Notes under the pieces: generated by a model
Told to the model about the DNA's origin: nothing
The model's database searches: none
What the model saw: only the letters and a program-made list of their open reading frames with translations
Made by a program: the position numbers and the translations under genes
Shown: in pieces, positions 26,006-35,019 of the stretch
Layout of the letters: every line of letters starts with the position of its first letter
Numbering within the stretch: the first letter of the stretch is position 1
Source of the DNA: Mucilaginibacter inviolabilis
GTDB taxonomy: Bacteria; Bacteroidota; Bacteroidia; Sphingobacteriales; Sphingobacteriaceae
DNA: 64,000 bases
NCBI RefSeq assembly: GCF_011089895.1
Contig: NZ_JAANAT010000001.1
Location: 3,534,001-3,598,000, forward strand
Reading direction: 5' to 3'

Positions 26006-27466
26006 ATGAAGAAAAAATTTTTAATTGCCTGTTTTATTGCAGGCGGCCTTGTAAAAGCTGGCTCTGTAAATGCCCAGGGTACAGCTCCGTTTTCTGTAAG
26101 CAATAAATCGGTAAAGGTAATTGTATCTGAAAAAGAAGCGGGCTATAAGCTTACCCCAACCGAAACTCTTCAGTTTACCGATAAACCACAGCCTGCCGAA
26201 ACCGAGGTTTCTGTTTTTGTTGATCCCGCTAAAACATTCCAAACCATGCTGGGCGTGGGTGGCGCCTTAACCGATGCATCGGCCGAGGTGTTTGCCAAGC
26301 TGCCAAAAGATAAACAAAAGGAATTTTTAACCGCTTATTACGATAAAGACAAAGGCATTGGTTATACTGTGGCCCGTACCAATATTCAAAGTTGCGATTT
26401 TTCGAGCGCGAGTTATAGCTACGTAAAAGAAGGTGACGCCGACCTGAAAACGTTCGACATCAGTCATGATAAAACTTACCGTATCCCTTTTATCAAAGCG
26501 GCTATGGCTGCAGCAGGCGGTAAATTAACCCTGTTTGTTTCGCCATGGAGTCCTCCGGCTTTTATGAAAGATAATAACGACGTATTGCATGGCGGCAAAT
26601 TAAAACCAGAATTCGATCAAAGTTGGGCTAATTTCTTTGTGAAGTTTATCAAAGCCTACGAAAAAGAAGGCATCCCGGTGTGGGGCCTTTCGGTACAGAA
26701 CGAACCTATGGCTAAACAAAGCTGGGAGTCGTGCATGTTTACTGCCGATGAAGAACGCGATTTTGTAAAGAACTTCCTGGGTCCAACCCTGCACAAACAA
26801 GGCATGGCCGATAAAAAACTGATTGTTTGGGATCATAACCGCGATTTGCTTTATCAGCGTGCCAGCACCATTTTAGAGGACCCGGAAGCAGCCAAATACA
26901 TTTGGGGTATAGGTTTCCACTGGTATGAAACCTGGACCGGTGCCGGTCAGCAATTCGAAAGTACCCGCCGCGTACATGAATCATTCCCTGATAAAAACCT
27001 GATCTTTACAGAAGGCTGTATAGAAAAGTATGATTTTGCCAAAATTAACGACTGGGCACTGGGCGAAAGATATGGCCTATCCATGATTAATGATTTTAAC
27101 GCAGGCACCGTAGCCTGGACCGACTGGAACATCTTACTTGATGAAAAAGGCGGACCAAACCACGTAGGCAACTATTGCTTTGCTCCTGTACATGCCGATA
27201 CGCAAAGTGGTAACCTCATTTACACCAGCTCCTACTATTACCTGGGCCAATTCTCTAAATTTATCCGCCCAGGTGCCAAACGCGTAAGCGCGGTAGCCAG
27301 CAGGGATAAACTATTAACTACCGCTTACCTGAATACCGATGGTAAACTGGCAGTTGTGGTCATGAATAAAACCGACGAAAAAATTGAATACTATTTATGG
27401 ATAAAAGGCAAAGCCGCTAAAACAACCAGCTTGCCGCACTCCATCGCTACGCTTGTAGTAGAATAA
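26006..27466 (+). CDS. Secreted GH30-family glycoside hydrolase (glucosylceramidase-like)
   Basis: A 486-residue enzyme with signal peptide (about 1-23, ending SVNAQ). The (beta/alpha)8 barrel carries the GH30 signatures: FQTMLGVGGALTDASAEVF near 77-96, FVSPWSPPAFMK near 177-188, the acid/base E233 in QNEP and the nucleophile E336 in FTEG. The C-terminal 80 residues form the beta-side domain (LAVVVMNKTDE). Relatives include glucosylceramidases and beta-1,6-glucanases; the exact substrate is not readable. It is convergent with a secreted phosphatase/nuclease gene. The ATG at 26006 gives the signal peptide and sits 55 bases after the promoter. Confidence 0.92.
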   Translation: MKKKFLIACFIAGGLVKAGSVNAQGTAPFSVSNKSVKVIVSEKEAGYKLTPTETLQFTDKPQPAETEVSVFVDPAKTFQTMLGVGGALTDASAEVFAKLPKDKQKEFLTAYYDKDKGIGYTVARTNIQSCDFSSASYSYVKEGDADLKTFDISHDKTYRIPFIKAAMAAAGGKLTLFVSPWSPPAFMKDNNDVLHGGKLKPEFDQSWANFFVKFIKAYEKEGIPVWGLSVQNEPMAKQSWESCMFTADEERDFVKNFLGPTLHKQGMADKKLIVWDHNRDLLYQRASTILEDPEAAKYIWGIGFHWYETWTGAGQQFESTRRVHESFPDKNLIFTEGCIEKYDFAKINDWALGERYGLSMINDFNAGTVAWTDWNILLDEKGGPNHVGNYCFAPVHADTQSGNLIYTSSYYYLGQFSKFIRPGAKRVSAVASRDKLLTTAYLNTDGKLAVVVMNKTDEKIEYYLWIKGKAAKTTSLPHSIATLVVE

Positions 27467-27508
27467 AAAGCCTTATACTAATCAACTATATCTCTCTGGT
27501 GTGGTGGG

Positions 27509-28390
27509 TCATTTATGATCCACCACTATCATTACCGGGAAATGGTCAGACGGCAATTTGGCCTCGTATTGATCTCCCCCTTTTGTTTTTCCTCTATAAC
27601 TATCAGTCAATATCCCGTACCTTTTTACGGTAAAATCTTTAGTTAAAAATATATGGTCGATACGTGATGTAGTTTTGGTATTGGCGTTAAAATCATTGAA
27701 CGTACCATTTTCGGCATATTTAACAGGCGACAACTCATATGCATCCTTTAAAGTTCCCGATGTATTGATCACCGCATAACTATCAGAAGTTTGATCCACA
27801 TTAAAATCTCCCGAAAATATAACCGGTGCCGTACCGGCGATGGCCTTGATCTTGGTTAAAACCAGTTTAGCGCTCTCCCTGCGGGCCACTACGCCAATAT
27901 GATCCATATGCAGGTTAAAGTAATAGAATTTGTATCCTGTTTTGATTTCCTGGAACGAGCCCCACGAACAGATACGCGGCAGAGCGGCATCCCAACCCTT
28001 GTTGGGTTTGTCGGTAACAGGAGCCAGCCAAAAATCGCCATGAGCCAACAGCTTAAATTTGGTGGTTTTATAAAAAATAGCCGAAAATTCTCCTTCTGTT
28101 TTACCGTCGTCCCTGCCTATGCCGGTATATGCATAATTGGGCATACTGGCTTTAAGACCTTTTAGCTGGTGAATAAGACACTCCTGTGTGCCGAATATAT
28201 CAAAGTCATGAAATTGTATCAGCTTTACAATCACGGGTAGGCGCTGTTTCCAGCCATTGCCGCGTACAGAATCGTCATTGCTGGCATTATCATTACGCAT
28301 GTTGTAAGTAGCCACCGTAAATTGTTGGGCAAAGCCGGTAGTGCAGATGGCAACAGACAGGACTAAAAGAAGAAGAAGGATTTTTTTCAT
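27509..28390 (-). CDS. Secreted endonuclease/exonuclease/phosphatase-family enzyme
   Basis: A 293-residue protein with signal peptide (about 1-21, ending TGFAQQ). The EEP fold motifs are present: FTVATYNMRNDNASND, the metal-binding E in IFGTQE, NLHMDHIG, SGDFNVDQTSD and the closing SDHFPVMIVV with the catalytic H. EEP enzymes hydrolyse phosphodiesters in nucleic acids, inositol phosphates or sphingomyelin; in Bacteroidota glycan loci exported versions are frequent. Here it faces a GH30 enzyme on the other strand. Substrate unknown. Confidence 0.88.
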   Translation of the reverse strand: MKKILLLLLVLSVAICTTGFAQQFTVATYNMRNDNASNDDSVRGNGWKQRLPVIVKLIQFHDFDIFGTQECLIHQLKGLKASMPNYAYTGIGRDDGKTEGEFSAIFYKTTKFKLLAHGDFWLAPVTDKPNKGWDAALPRICSWGSFQEIKTGYKFYYFNLHMDHIGVVARRESAKLVLTKIKAIAGTAPVIFSGDFNVDQTSDSYAVINTSGTLKDAYELSPVKYAENGTFNDFNANTKTTSRIDHIFLTKDFTVKRYGILTDSYRGKTKGGDQYEAKLPSDHFPVMIVVDHK

Positions 28391-28479
28391 GATAGTTTTA
28401 ACAAATATGTAGACGGTAAAAATAAAGCCTGCGTATTAAAAAGAGGTTAACGAGAGGGAAATTTCCTCTAAAAATTATT

Positions 28480-28606
28480 CGGCTAAAGCCACTTTTCAAG
28501 CTTACCGTTTCCGCCCCATAAATGGGACGGCAATGAATTTTACCAACTTTCAGGGTGATGTTACTTTTTATTCATTGCCGTTTGGCTTTAGCCAACGGTT
28601 AAATGT
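28480..28606 (+). repeat. Dispersed repeat with CCCATAAATGGGACGGCAATG, copy 1
   Basis: Blocks GGCTAAAGCCA, CATAAATGGGACGGCAATGA and ATTCATTGCCG then CCAACGG occur in the same order at 35020-35128. The inner CGGCAATGAA and TTCATTGCCG are complementary, so the unit can fold. Confidence 0.65.
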
Positions 28607-28662
28607 TAAACCCTAAGATGGCTTCAGCCCAAATTTTCAAAGCTGAACGTTGAGAAGGTCAG

Positions 28663-28692
28663 ACTTACGAAGTTTTTAAAAACTTCGTAAGT
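28663..28692. repeat. 30 bp perfect palindrome
   Basis: ACTTACGAAGTTTTT followed by AAAAACTTCGTAAGT is perfectly self-complementary. It differs by one symmetrical base pair from the two copies beside the fucosidase gene (41935-41977 and 43594-43628). It may serve as a bidirectional terminator or a mobile palindromic unit. Confidence 0.65.
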
Positions 28693-28734
28693 ATTAAGAG
28701 ACGCTTGTGCTGCGCCTCTACAATAATTTGATCA

Positions 28735-29559
28735 TCACCCAAAAACAACCGTCTTGTTCCCGTAAACAAAAACGCGGTCTTCAATAACCAGTTTCAGGGC
28801 ATTGGCCAGTACTGCTGTTTCAATTTCCTGACCGGCTTTTACCATGGTAGCGGCCGTAAATGAATGATTTACCGGGATGATCTGCTGGGCAATGATAGGA
28901 CCTTCGTCCAACTCATTGGATACAAAATGGGCTGTAGCACCAATCAATTTCACTCCGCGTTCAAAGGCCTGTTTATAAGGATTGGCACCGATAAATGCCG
29001 GTAAAAACGAATGGTGTATATTGATGATCCGCATAGGGAAGCGGGCCACAAATGCCGGCGACAGGATACGCATAAACTTGGCCAGCACAATATAATCAGG
29101 GGCATATTGTTGTATCACATCGGCCATTTGTTGCTCCAGCTCTTCCCGGCCATATTGCTCATGCGACAGGTGGTAAAAAGGCATATCAAAACGTTCGCAA
29201 ATCTTCTGCAGGGTGGCATGGTTGCCAATGACACATTGTACCGTTGCGCCCAGGGTGTTAAAATAATTACGTATCAATATATCGGCCAGGCAATGATACT
29301 CTTTGGTTACCATTACCACTATTTTTTTATGTGGGGTAGGATTTACCGATATAATGGCGCCGGCAGGTAATACCTCTTTCAATGTATCCTCCAAACCATT
29401 TGTATCCCCATCCTCCACTTCCAGGCGTACAAAAAAGATATTTTCGGCCTTATCTACGTGCTCGCGCATGGAAACTATATTGAGCTGGTGTTGGGCCAAT
29501 ATGGTAGCTATGGAGCCAACCAAACCAACCTGGTCTTTACATTGAATAACAATAATCAT
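28735..29559 (-). CDS. purU: Formyltetrahydrofolate deformylase
   Basis: A 274-residue cytoplasmic enzyme. Residues 1-75 form an ACT domain (IVIQCKDQVGLVGSIATILA), and the rest is a formyltransferase-like domain with catalytic phrases RIINIHHSFLPAFIGANPY and GATAHFVSNELDEGPIIAQQ. It hydrolyses 10-formyl-THF to formate and THF, balancing one-carbon pools; formate feeds PurT-type purine synthesis. It stands alone with an inverted repeat region downstream. Confidence 0.93.
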   Translation of the reverse strand: MIIVIQCKDQVGLVGSIATILAQHQLNIVSMREHVDKAENIFFVRLEVEDGDTNGLEDTLKEVLPAGAIISVNPTPHKKIVVMVTKEYHCLADILIRNYFNTLGATVQCVIGNHATLQKICERFDMPFYHLSHEQYGREELEQQMADVIQQYAPDYIVLAKFMRILSPAFVARFPMRIINIHHSFLPAFIGANPYKQAFERGVKLIGATAHFVSNELDEGPIIAQQIIPVNHSFTAATMVKAGQEIETAVLANALKLVIEDRVFVYGNKTVVFG

Positions 29560-29697
29560 GGTATCAGAGTGTACAAAAATATTTTGTGTGTAATTTACAA
29601 ACAGGTATCATTTATACAAATAATTATATGGTTTAAAATCAGCCGCGTGTATCGTTTAAGCAATCCTCATCGTAATTTGTGATATAAACCTTACAGT

Positions 29698-30099
29698 ATG
29701 AAACATTTTCTTTTAATGCTGGTGGCGCTGGCATTATGCAGCGCAAGCTCCTGCAATAAGGGCAAACTCCCGGCATCAACTTCCATCATGGGGCAATGGC
29801 GATGGGTTAAATCAACAGGTGGTATAGGCGGATTTACTTCAACACCGCAAAGTACCGGTTTTACCCAGCGATATCAATTTAGTACCGATAGCACTTTTCA
29901 TTTCTTCAGAAAAGATACCGTGGCTATGCAGGGCAAATTCTCCATTGTCAGGAATTATAAATACGGTAACAGCATTATTGATGTATTCAAAACGGGCAAT
30001 TCTTATGACCAGTCTCTATTGATCAGAAATGATACCTTGTTCCTGTATGATATATCTATCAGCGACGGGTATAGTAATACTTATGTGAGGGTGAAATAG
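29698..30099 (+). CDS. Small lipoprotein, lipocalin-like
   Basis: A 133-residue exported protein with lipobox in CSASSC (C19). The body starts IMGQWRWVKSTGG and continues as beta strands with RYQFSTDSTFHFF, the pattern of lipocalin-like lipoproteins of Bacteroidota. No binding residues can be named. It stands alone, convergent with a cupin gene 17 bp away. Confidence 0.7.
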   Translation: MKHFLLMLVALALCSASSCNKGKLPASTSIMGQWRWVKSTGGIGGFTSTPQSTGFTQRYQFSTDSTFHFFRKDTVAMQGKFSIVRNYKYGNSIIDVFKTGNSYDQSLLIRNDTLFLYDISISDGYSNTYVRVK

Positions 30100-30116
30100 T
30101 TTTAAGTTCTTAGCAC

Positions 30117-30482
30117 TTACGACTCAGCATCGGATATAAAGTTCACCTGGTTTTCCTGTTCAAATGTTACATAAACGCGGCGCCAGGGTTCGTCATTAAT
30201 CAGCCGCCATTTGTGGGCCGTGCCGGTAGTGTCGGTAGCTATCAGTATTTCTCCTGGTTTCAATATAAAGGTTTCGCCGGTACGGGTTTCAAACTCCAAT
30301 GTACCTAGCAGGGTAATCACATATTGATTGGTAGGCGCATTATGCCAATCGAAGAATGAGTGTGGCGGCGATTCCTGAAACCGGATAGCCGAGGCCTCGT
30401 TAAACTGGGCTTCGGTTACGCTACCTGTTTGTACGTGCGAATTACCGTCGGTCCCGGTATATAATTTATATGCTTTGATCAT
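30117..30482 (-). CDS. Cupin-fold small protein
   Basis: A 121-residue cytoplasmic protein with one cupin barrel. PPHSFFDWHNAPTNQYVITL and GETFILKPGEILIATDTTG correspond to the two cupin motifs, with metal-type ligands H46 (in FDWHNAP) possibly kept but the second His replaced. Function is unknown; it may bind a small ligand rather than a metal. Confidence 0.7.
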   Translation of the reverse strand: MIKAYKLYTGTDGNSHVQTGSVTEAQFNEASAIRFQESPPHSFFDWHNAPTNQYVITLLGTLEFETRTGETFILKPGEILIATDTTGTAHKWRLINDEPWRRVYVTFEQENQVNFISDAES

Positions 30483-30744
30483 TTTTACTAAGCGCTATTT
30501 ACAATGGCCGCTAAGCTAAGCTATTTTAATATTTTAGTGGTAAAGCCTGCATAACGGCATTGTAAATTATTAACGCAATTAAACGTTCAACAAAATGGGC
30601 TCACCGCTGTTACGATCTTATCTGTTTTGGTTAGGTTTTACTATGGCATTAAATGCAAGTATATATTTCTTGAACCGACAGCTTTAAAACACTATTTTTA
30701 TTGCGGACATTTTTATACGGTAACATAACCGGCCAATTAAAAAA

Positions 30745-31278
30745 ATGAAGAAACTATTCCTTTTATTAAGCCTTATTGCAGCCGCTCATAGCTTTAGCTT
30801 CGCAAAATCGATAGCGATAAATCACTTTGTGATAAAAGAAAACCCTTTTGCTGTTGATGAGGTAGCCGTGGTTGCTACCGATACCGCAGGTGTGATACAG
30901 GAGGATGTAAACGGTGTATTTACCTTTGTGATGAACGGTTTCCAGGAACAGCTGAAATTTGAAAAAGGGACCGCCTTTTATCGTCACAAACTCGATCGCT
31001 CGGCCTTTTTATATGCCAAACACATGAACGACAGTGGTACACACGCCATCCTGTACTACATTTATAAACATGATACTAAACTAAGTCCGCTCCATATCAG
31101 CTGGATACTGCTGGTAGCCATTCCGCTGGCATTGGTGTTGCTGGCCTATATGTTTAAGCGATTTATTATTATAGCGGTAGTCATATTTTGTATATTCCTA
31201 TACTTTAACTATCACAATGGCTTAAGCATGCCTACCTTTTTTGAAAGCATTATTGACGGCTTGAAGGGAATGTTTTAG
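30745..31278 (+). CDS. Secreted/membrane protein of unknown function
   Basis: A 177-residue protein with a signal peptide (about 1-20, ending SFAKS), a soluble domain of about 95 residues, and two close membrane helices near 115-160 (ISWILLVAIPLALVLLAYMF and IIIAVVIFCIFLYF). The topology puts the soluble domain outside the cytoplasm. No family is recognised. It stands between a cupin gene and the convergent tamL. Confidence 0.65.
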   Translation: MKKLFLLLSLIAAAHSFSFAKSIAINHFVIKENPFAVDEVAVVATDTAGVIQEDVNGVFTFVMNGFQEQLKFEKGTAFYRHKLDRSAFLYAKHMNDSGTHAILYYIYKHDTKLSPLHISWILLVAIPLALVLLAYMFKRFIIIAVVIFCIFLYFNYHNGLSMPTFFESIIDGLKGMF

Positions 31279-31354
31279 GTAAGCTGAAAGCAGAAGGCAA
31301 AAAGCAGTTATCGGAACAATCAATAATTCAATAACTCAGTAATTCAATAATTAA

Positions 31355-33736
31355 TTAAAACGGCAGCCCTACACCAAAGTTCAGCTGCATAAAGTTATAG
31401 CTGTCGCCTTTTGTAACTTTACCATTGCTATCCTTGGCAGTTGCATTGTTTTGATAATAAGCCTTTTTAAACGGCCCGTCACTAAATAACTCCCCAAAGT
31501 GTTTAACAAGCACCCATTGATCGGAACCGTTAAACTGCGGATCTTTAAACTTAAATGCCGCATCGAGCCTGAAGATAAAGAAACCGAGATCAAACCGCAG
31601 ACCTGTACCAATACCCACAGCTGTGGATTGCAGCAGGTTGTCAAACCTGAACTCCCCGTCGGGATTTTCGGCCTTTTTGCCCAGACGCCACACGTTACCG
31701 GCATCCATAAATATAGCTCCCTTTAATTTGGCTCCCCAGAAGTTATTAGCAAGGGTGTACCTGTATTCGGCATTACCTATTATTTTTATTTCCCCAAACT
31801 GATCGAGGTATTGCAGGCCTGCGCGGGTATTGTAATCATTACCATAAAAAGTACCACGATTAAACTGTCCCGGGCCTAATGTGCGCGGCAGCCAGGCTCG
31901 GATATCGTTGGCACCACCGGTGTAAAAGTTTTTTTCGAATATCAACTGGGTACTGTTACCATATGGGATACCAATACCCGGATTTATACGGAATATAAAC
32001 TGCCGCTCATCTCCCAATGATTTGTAAATACGCAGATCCAGTTCTGTTTTGGCATATTGCGAAAAAGTATAACCAAAAATTTTACGCTCATTATCCGCAT
32101 CTCTGGGTGTATTGAACACGCTGCTAGCCAGGTTCAGGAAATTACCCCCAATATCCAAACTACCCCGGAAATACGTAAAGCTTTTATAAGAGTTTAACTC
32201 CAGCGCGTTATACTGAAATGTATATTGGCTGCCCGTTGTAAAGGTGGTACGACCAATTAATTTTACATAGGAAAGCCTGTTTTGTTTAATAAATGTATCC
32301 CTGGCTGCCGGATCGAGTATGCCTCGTGAAAATTCAATACTGATAGGCGTAATGGTATGTTGCTTACGTCCGGTTTCAAAAAAGTCATAGCTAATGGAGT
32401 TAATGAAGCTTTCGCGCCTAACCAGGTCTTTTTGATAAAACAGGGAATAGTTACTGGAGAAGGTGGTATGCGGCACACCAAATTTACCTAACAGCGGAAA
32501 ATCAAAAGGTGTTAAAATACGTGGATAAATGAGGCTAACCCCCGCTCTCAACTCCTGGTTTTGGATACTGTGTCCGTTATCAAATAAAATACTCCAGTTT
32601 AATTTTACCTGTAATATAGCGGCTTGTTTAAACAGATTACGATTAGTAAAAGTAGTACCTACGTTATAACCAAAACGGCCTCCGCTAAACAGCACCTCGC
32701 CTTCTACCCGGTCAGACATTTTTTTGAGCGGCACAATATCAATTTTGGTATTGAGCCGGTGTGAACTGTCGGGCAGTTTTTCGTAAGTAGGGTTAGGTAC
32801 GTTACGGAACACGCTTAATTCCGAAAGCCTGGTAGTTGTAAGCGTTTGGTTATCGGCATTGTAAAGATCGCCTTTACGCTGAAAGGTGTAATCTTTTACC
32901 ACGCGTGGCTTAAAGCGCCCTGAGAAATCAACAAACCTGAACTGCGAATCAACCTGTATGGTATCGGCTTTACCCGGGGTACGCCCGTTACTGCGCGAAA
33001 TGGTGATCAGTGTATTATTGATGGTGTAAACCGGGTGTTCCTTTTTACCGGCCGGGTTATCAATATTCATTTTAACATCAACCACACTGCTGTTAAAGGT
33101 GGAGTCGTAATCAAAACTGATGTATTGCCTGTAAAAATCAAAGTAGCCGTTCCGTTTCATCAGTGCGTAAAGCTCATCCCGGTCATGGGCCAGGCTATCG
33201 GTATCAAAACGCGCCCCGGGCGAAATATGGGATATTTTGTTACGGTTGGCGTTGTATAAATTCTTTATGTTTTTATCGGCAATGCTATCCGTTACCTTAC
33301 GAATCCTGAACATAGGACCCTCATGCGCGGTAAAAACCAGCTCGGCTTTTTGTTTTTTTACAACAATGCTATCCTTTACCTTGGCTTTCAGATAGCCGCG
33401 GTTCTGGATGTATTTTTCTATCTGGAAACGGGAAAACTCAACCAGGTTACTATCCAGGATAGATGGGGCTTCGCCAAAATTACGCTTGCCATTTTTACTA
33501 AAGGTATAATAAAATTGCAGGTTAAGCCAGTTATTGGGTTGCTGTTCCTTATCTACATAATTTACAGCAGCTTCGGCAAATTCTTTATCGATGCCTTTAA
33601 TGGTAATTTTGCGTACAATTACCTGGTCTTTTTTCAAACCACGGGTACTGCTGCAGCCCGATCCGATAATGAGCAGCAAAATACTTAATATTGTAAGGCG
33701 GAAAACAGCAGGGTTTATATATGCTTTCAAAATCAC
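31355..33736 (-). CDS. tamL: Lipidated TamA/BamA-family outer-membrane protein (TamL)
   Basis: A 793-residue protein of the Omp85 family with a lipobox (LLIIGSGC, lipidated C28), which marks the Bacteroidota TamL rather than TamA. POTRA-like domains fill about 35-340; the C-terminal 16-strand barrel ends LQLNFGVGLPF, written here as MQLNFGVGLPF. The VRGF-like loop of the family appears as GANDIRAWLPRTLG near 635. With TamB it moves proteins or lipids to the outer membrane. Its start overlaps the start of the divergent methyltransferase by 16 bases, so both share promoter sequence. Confidence 0.9.
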   Translation of the reverse strand: MILKAYINPAVFRLTILSILLLIIGSGCSSTRGLKKDQVIVRKITIKGIDKEFAEAAVNYVDKEQQPNNWLNLQFYYTFSKNGKRNFGEAPSILDSNLVEFSRFQIEKYIQNRGYLKAKVKDSIVVKKQKAELVFTAHEGPMFRIRKVTDSIADKNIKNLYNANRNKISHISPGARFDTDSLAHDRDELYALMKRNGYFDFYRQYISFDYDSTFNSSVVDVKMNIDNPAGKKEHPVYTINNTLITISRSNGRTPGKADTIQVDSQFRFVDFSGRFKPRVVKDYTFQRKGDLYNADNQTLTTTRLSELSVFRNVPNPTYEKLPDSSHRLNTKIDIVPLKKMSDRVEGEVLFSGGRFGYNVGTTFTNRNLFKQAAILQVKLNWSILFDNGHSIQNQELRAGVSLIYPRILTPFDFPLLGKFGVPHTTFSSNYSLFYQKDLVRRESFINSISYDFFETGRKQHTITPISIEFSRGILDPAARDTFIKQNRLSYVKLIGRTTFTTGSQYTFQYNALELNSYKSFTYFRGSLDIGGNFLNLASSVFNTPRDADNERKIFGYTFSQYAKTELDLRIYKSLGDERQFIFRINPGIGIPYGNSTQLIFEKNFYTGGANDIRAWLPRTLGPGQFNRGTFYGNDYNTRAGLQYLDQFGEIKIIGNAEYRYTLANNFWGAKLKGAIFMDAGNVWRLGKKAENPDGEFRFDNLLQSTAVGIGTGLRFDLGFFIFRLDAAFKFKDPQFNGSDQWVLVKHFGELFSDGPFKKAYYQNNATAKDSNGKVTKGDSYNFMQLNFGVGLPF

Positions 33737-34470
33737 AAATCAGTTTATTATCATCCTTACAACATAAAAAGTTTCGCAGGGAACATGGTTTATTTATGGT
33801 TGAGGGTTACAAATCGGTTACGGAATTTATAAACTCTGCTTACCAGGTTGATATTGTTTACCATACCCCTGCAATTGCTCCAAAATTGCTGAATTTATCC
33901 CGAAAAATAAACTTTCAGGAAATTTCATTAAATGAAATCCAAAAAATCAGTTCCCTGAAAACACCGCAAGAGGTAATTGGTTTGGTCAAGATACCAATAT
34001 GGCCGGTATTAAATTATAAAGCGCTCGAAAAAAAGTTTTCGCTGGTGCTGGATAACATACAGGATCCGGGCAATATGGGTACCATTATCCGTACGGCCGA
34101 TTGGTTTGGCATACAGGATATTATCTGCTCGGAAGATACCGTTGATGTGTATAATCCCAAAGTAGTGCAGGCTACCATGGGCTCCCTGGCGCGTGTTAAC
34201 GTACATTATGCCGATCTGTTAACGGTGCTGCCGCAGATTAAACTGCCCATATTTGGCGCTATGCTCAACGGACAAAACATGTACAATACTAATTTTGGTA
34301 CCGAAGGACTGCTGGTGATGGGCAACGAAGGCAACGGCATAAGCGCCCCGGTTGAGCAATTGATAACCAGCGCCGTAACCATTCCCAGGGCCGGAAATGC
34401 CGAATCATTAAACGTGGCCATTGCCACCGCGATACTCTGTTCTGAAATAAAAAGAAATTCAATGAAATAA
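33721..34470 (+). CDS. TrmH/SpoU-family RNA 2'-O-methyltransferase
   Basis: A 249-residue SPOUT methyltransferase. The N-terminal substrate-binding part (about 1-90) is followed by the three family motifs: LDNIQDPGNMGTIIRTADWF (near 112-131), LVMGNEGNGIS (near 198) and IPRAGNAESLNVAIATAIL (near 222). It uses AdoMet to methylate ribose in rRNA or tRNA; the exact nucleotide is unknown. It overlaps tamL by 16 bases at their 5' ends. tRNA-Cys lies just downstream on the same strand, but from its own promoter. Confidence 0.92.
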   Translation: MLSKSQISLLSSLQHKKFRREHGLFMVEGYKSVTEFINSAYQVDIVYHTPAIAPKLLNLSRKINFQEISLNEIQKISSLKTPQEVIGLVKIPIWPVLNYKALEKKFSLVLDNIQDPGNMGTIIRTADWFGIQDIICSEDTVDVYNPKVVQATMGSLARVNVHYADLLTVLPQIKLPIFGAMLNGQNMYNTNFGTEGLLVMGNEGNGISAPVEQLITSAVTIPRAGNAESLNVAIATAILCSEIKRNSMK

Positions 34471-34473
34471 ATG

Positions 34474-34505
34474 TTGGCTTTCCAAAAAATAAATTACTAT
34501 TTTTG
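34474..34505 (+). promoter_or_regulatory. Promoter of tRNA-Cys and the small basic protein
   Basis: TTG at 34474-34476 and TATTTTTG at 34498-34505 with a 21 bp spacer fit the Bacteroidota consensus well. Transcription would begin near 34512, nine bases before the tRNA. Confidence 0.7.
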
Positions 34506-34520
34506 CAGTCCTTAAAAAAT

Positions 34521-34591
34521 GGTCGGGTGGCCGAGTGGCTAGGCAGAGGTCTGCAAAACCTTTTACAGCGGTTCGAATCCGCTCCCGACCT
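34521..34591 (+). tRNA. tRNA-Cys (GCA)
   Basis: Acceptor GGTCGGG pairs with CCCGACC; the discriminator is T, right for Cys. The anticodon arm GAGGT-CTGCAAA-ACCTT carries anticodon GCA. The T loop GGTTCGAATCC is standard. CCA is not encoded. The gene is 71 bases and is followed 32 bp later by a small protein gene. Confidence 0.95.
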
Positions 34592-34623
34592 CAAGGGTTT
34601 AAAAAAATTAAAATATCAACACC

Positions 34624-34800
34624 ATGGGCGTTACTCGTTTAAAAAGAAAAGATAGAAAAAACAAAACCACTTCACGTTTAGAAGTTCAGTTTTTGAAACT
34701 GGCTACTAACCTGGAGTACGGAAGCCGTTCTGCAGAGTCAAAACACAGCCAGATTGCTAAAAACAACGAAGTTTTAGCAAAAGCTGCTGCTGCAAAATAA
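34624..34800 (+). CDS. 58-residue very basic protein, possibly ribosome-associated
   Basis: The frame starts MGVTRLKRKDRKNKTTSR and ends KAAAAK; the N-terminal 20 residues are dense in Lys and Arg, the rest is helical. It lies 32 bp after tRNA-Cys under the same promoter and before a strong terminator, the context of a translation-related gene. Bacteroidota ribosomes carry an extra small protein (bL38); this may be it, but I cannot verify that. It was too short to be listed by simple length cut-offs. Confidence 0.7.
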   Translation: MGVTRLKRKDRKNKTTSRLEVQFLKLATNLEYGSRSAESKHSQIAKNNEVLAKAAAAK

Positions 34801-34845
34801 TTTTTTCTGTTTTTAAGCGCTTAGCGGTGCTTGAAAAGATCTTAC

Positions 34846-34882
34846 AAATCCCGTCCGTTTCAGAAACCGGCGGGATTTTTTT
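34846..34882 (+). terminator. Rho-independent terminator after the small basic protein
   Basis: AAATCCCG pairs with CGGGATTT, continuing into an inner stem around GTTTCAGAAAC, and is followed by a run of T. It ends the tRNA-Cys transcript. Confidence 0.85.
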
Positions 34883-34904
34883 ATGGGATGTTATTTTGTC
34901 AGAA

Positions 34905-35008
34905 TCAGAATTAACTTCGTTGAGGGCTTTGCCGTTTACAGAATTAAAGAATTCTCAGAATTATAACTCTTTCGTCATCGTCCGGCTCCTGCCTACAAGT
35001 GTTAGGAT
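34905..35008 (+). repeat. Inverted repeat bracketing GH59, left copy
   Basis: ATTAACTTCGTTGAGGGCT, then CAGAATTAAAGAATTCTCAG, AATTATAA and CGGCTCCTGCC match the reverse complement of 37557-37646, which lies on the other side of the GH59 gene. Confidence 0.7.
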
Positions 35009-35019
35009 GATTGCTTTTA

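Larger units (their letters stand above)
28391..28734. other. Gene-free stretch of repeats
   Basis: It holds a dispersed repeat at 28480-28606 and a perfect palindrome at 28663-28692, both described separately. No gene is seen. Confidence 0.6.

Noticed and set aside
30595..30687. A 30-codon hydrophobic frame before the unknown gene at 30745
   Set aside because: No operon context or promoter supports it; such frames arise by chance in AT-rich spacers.
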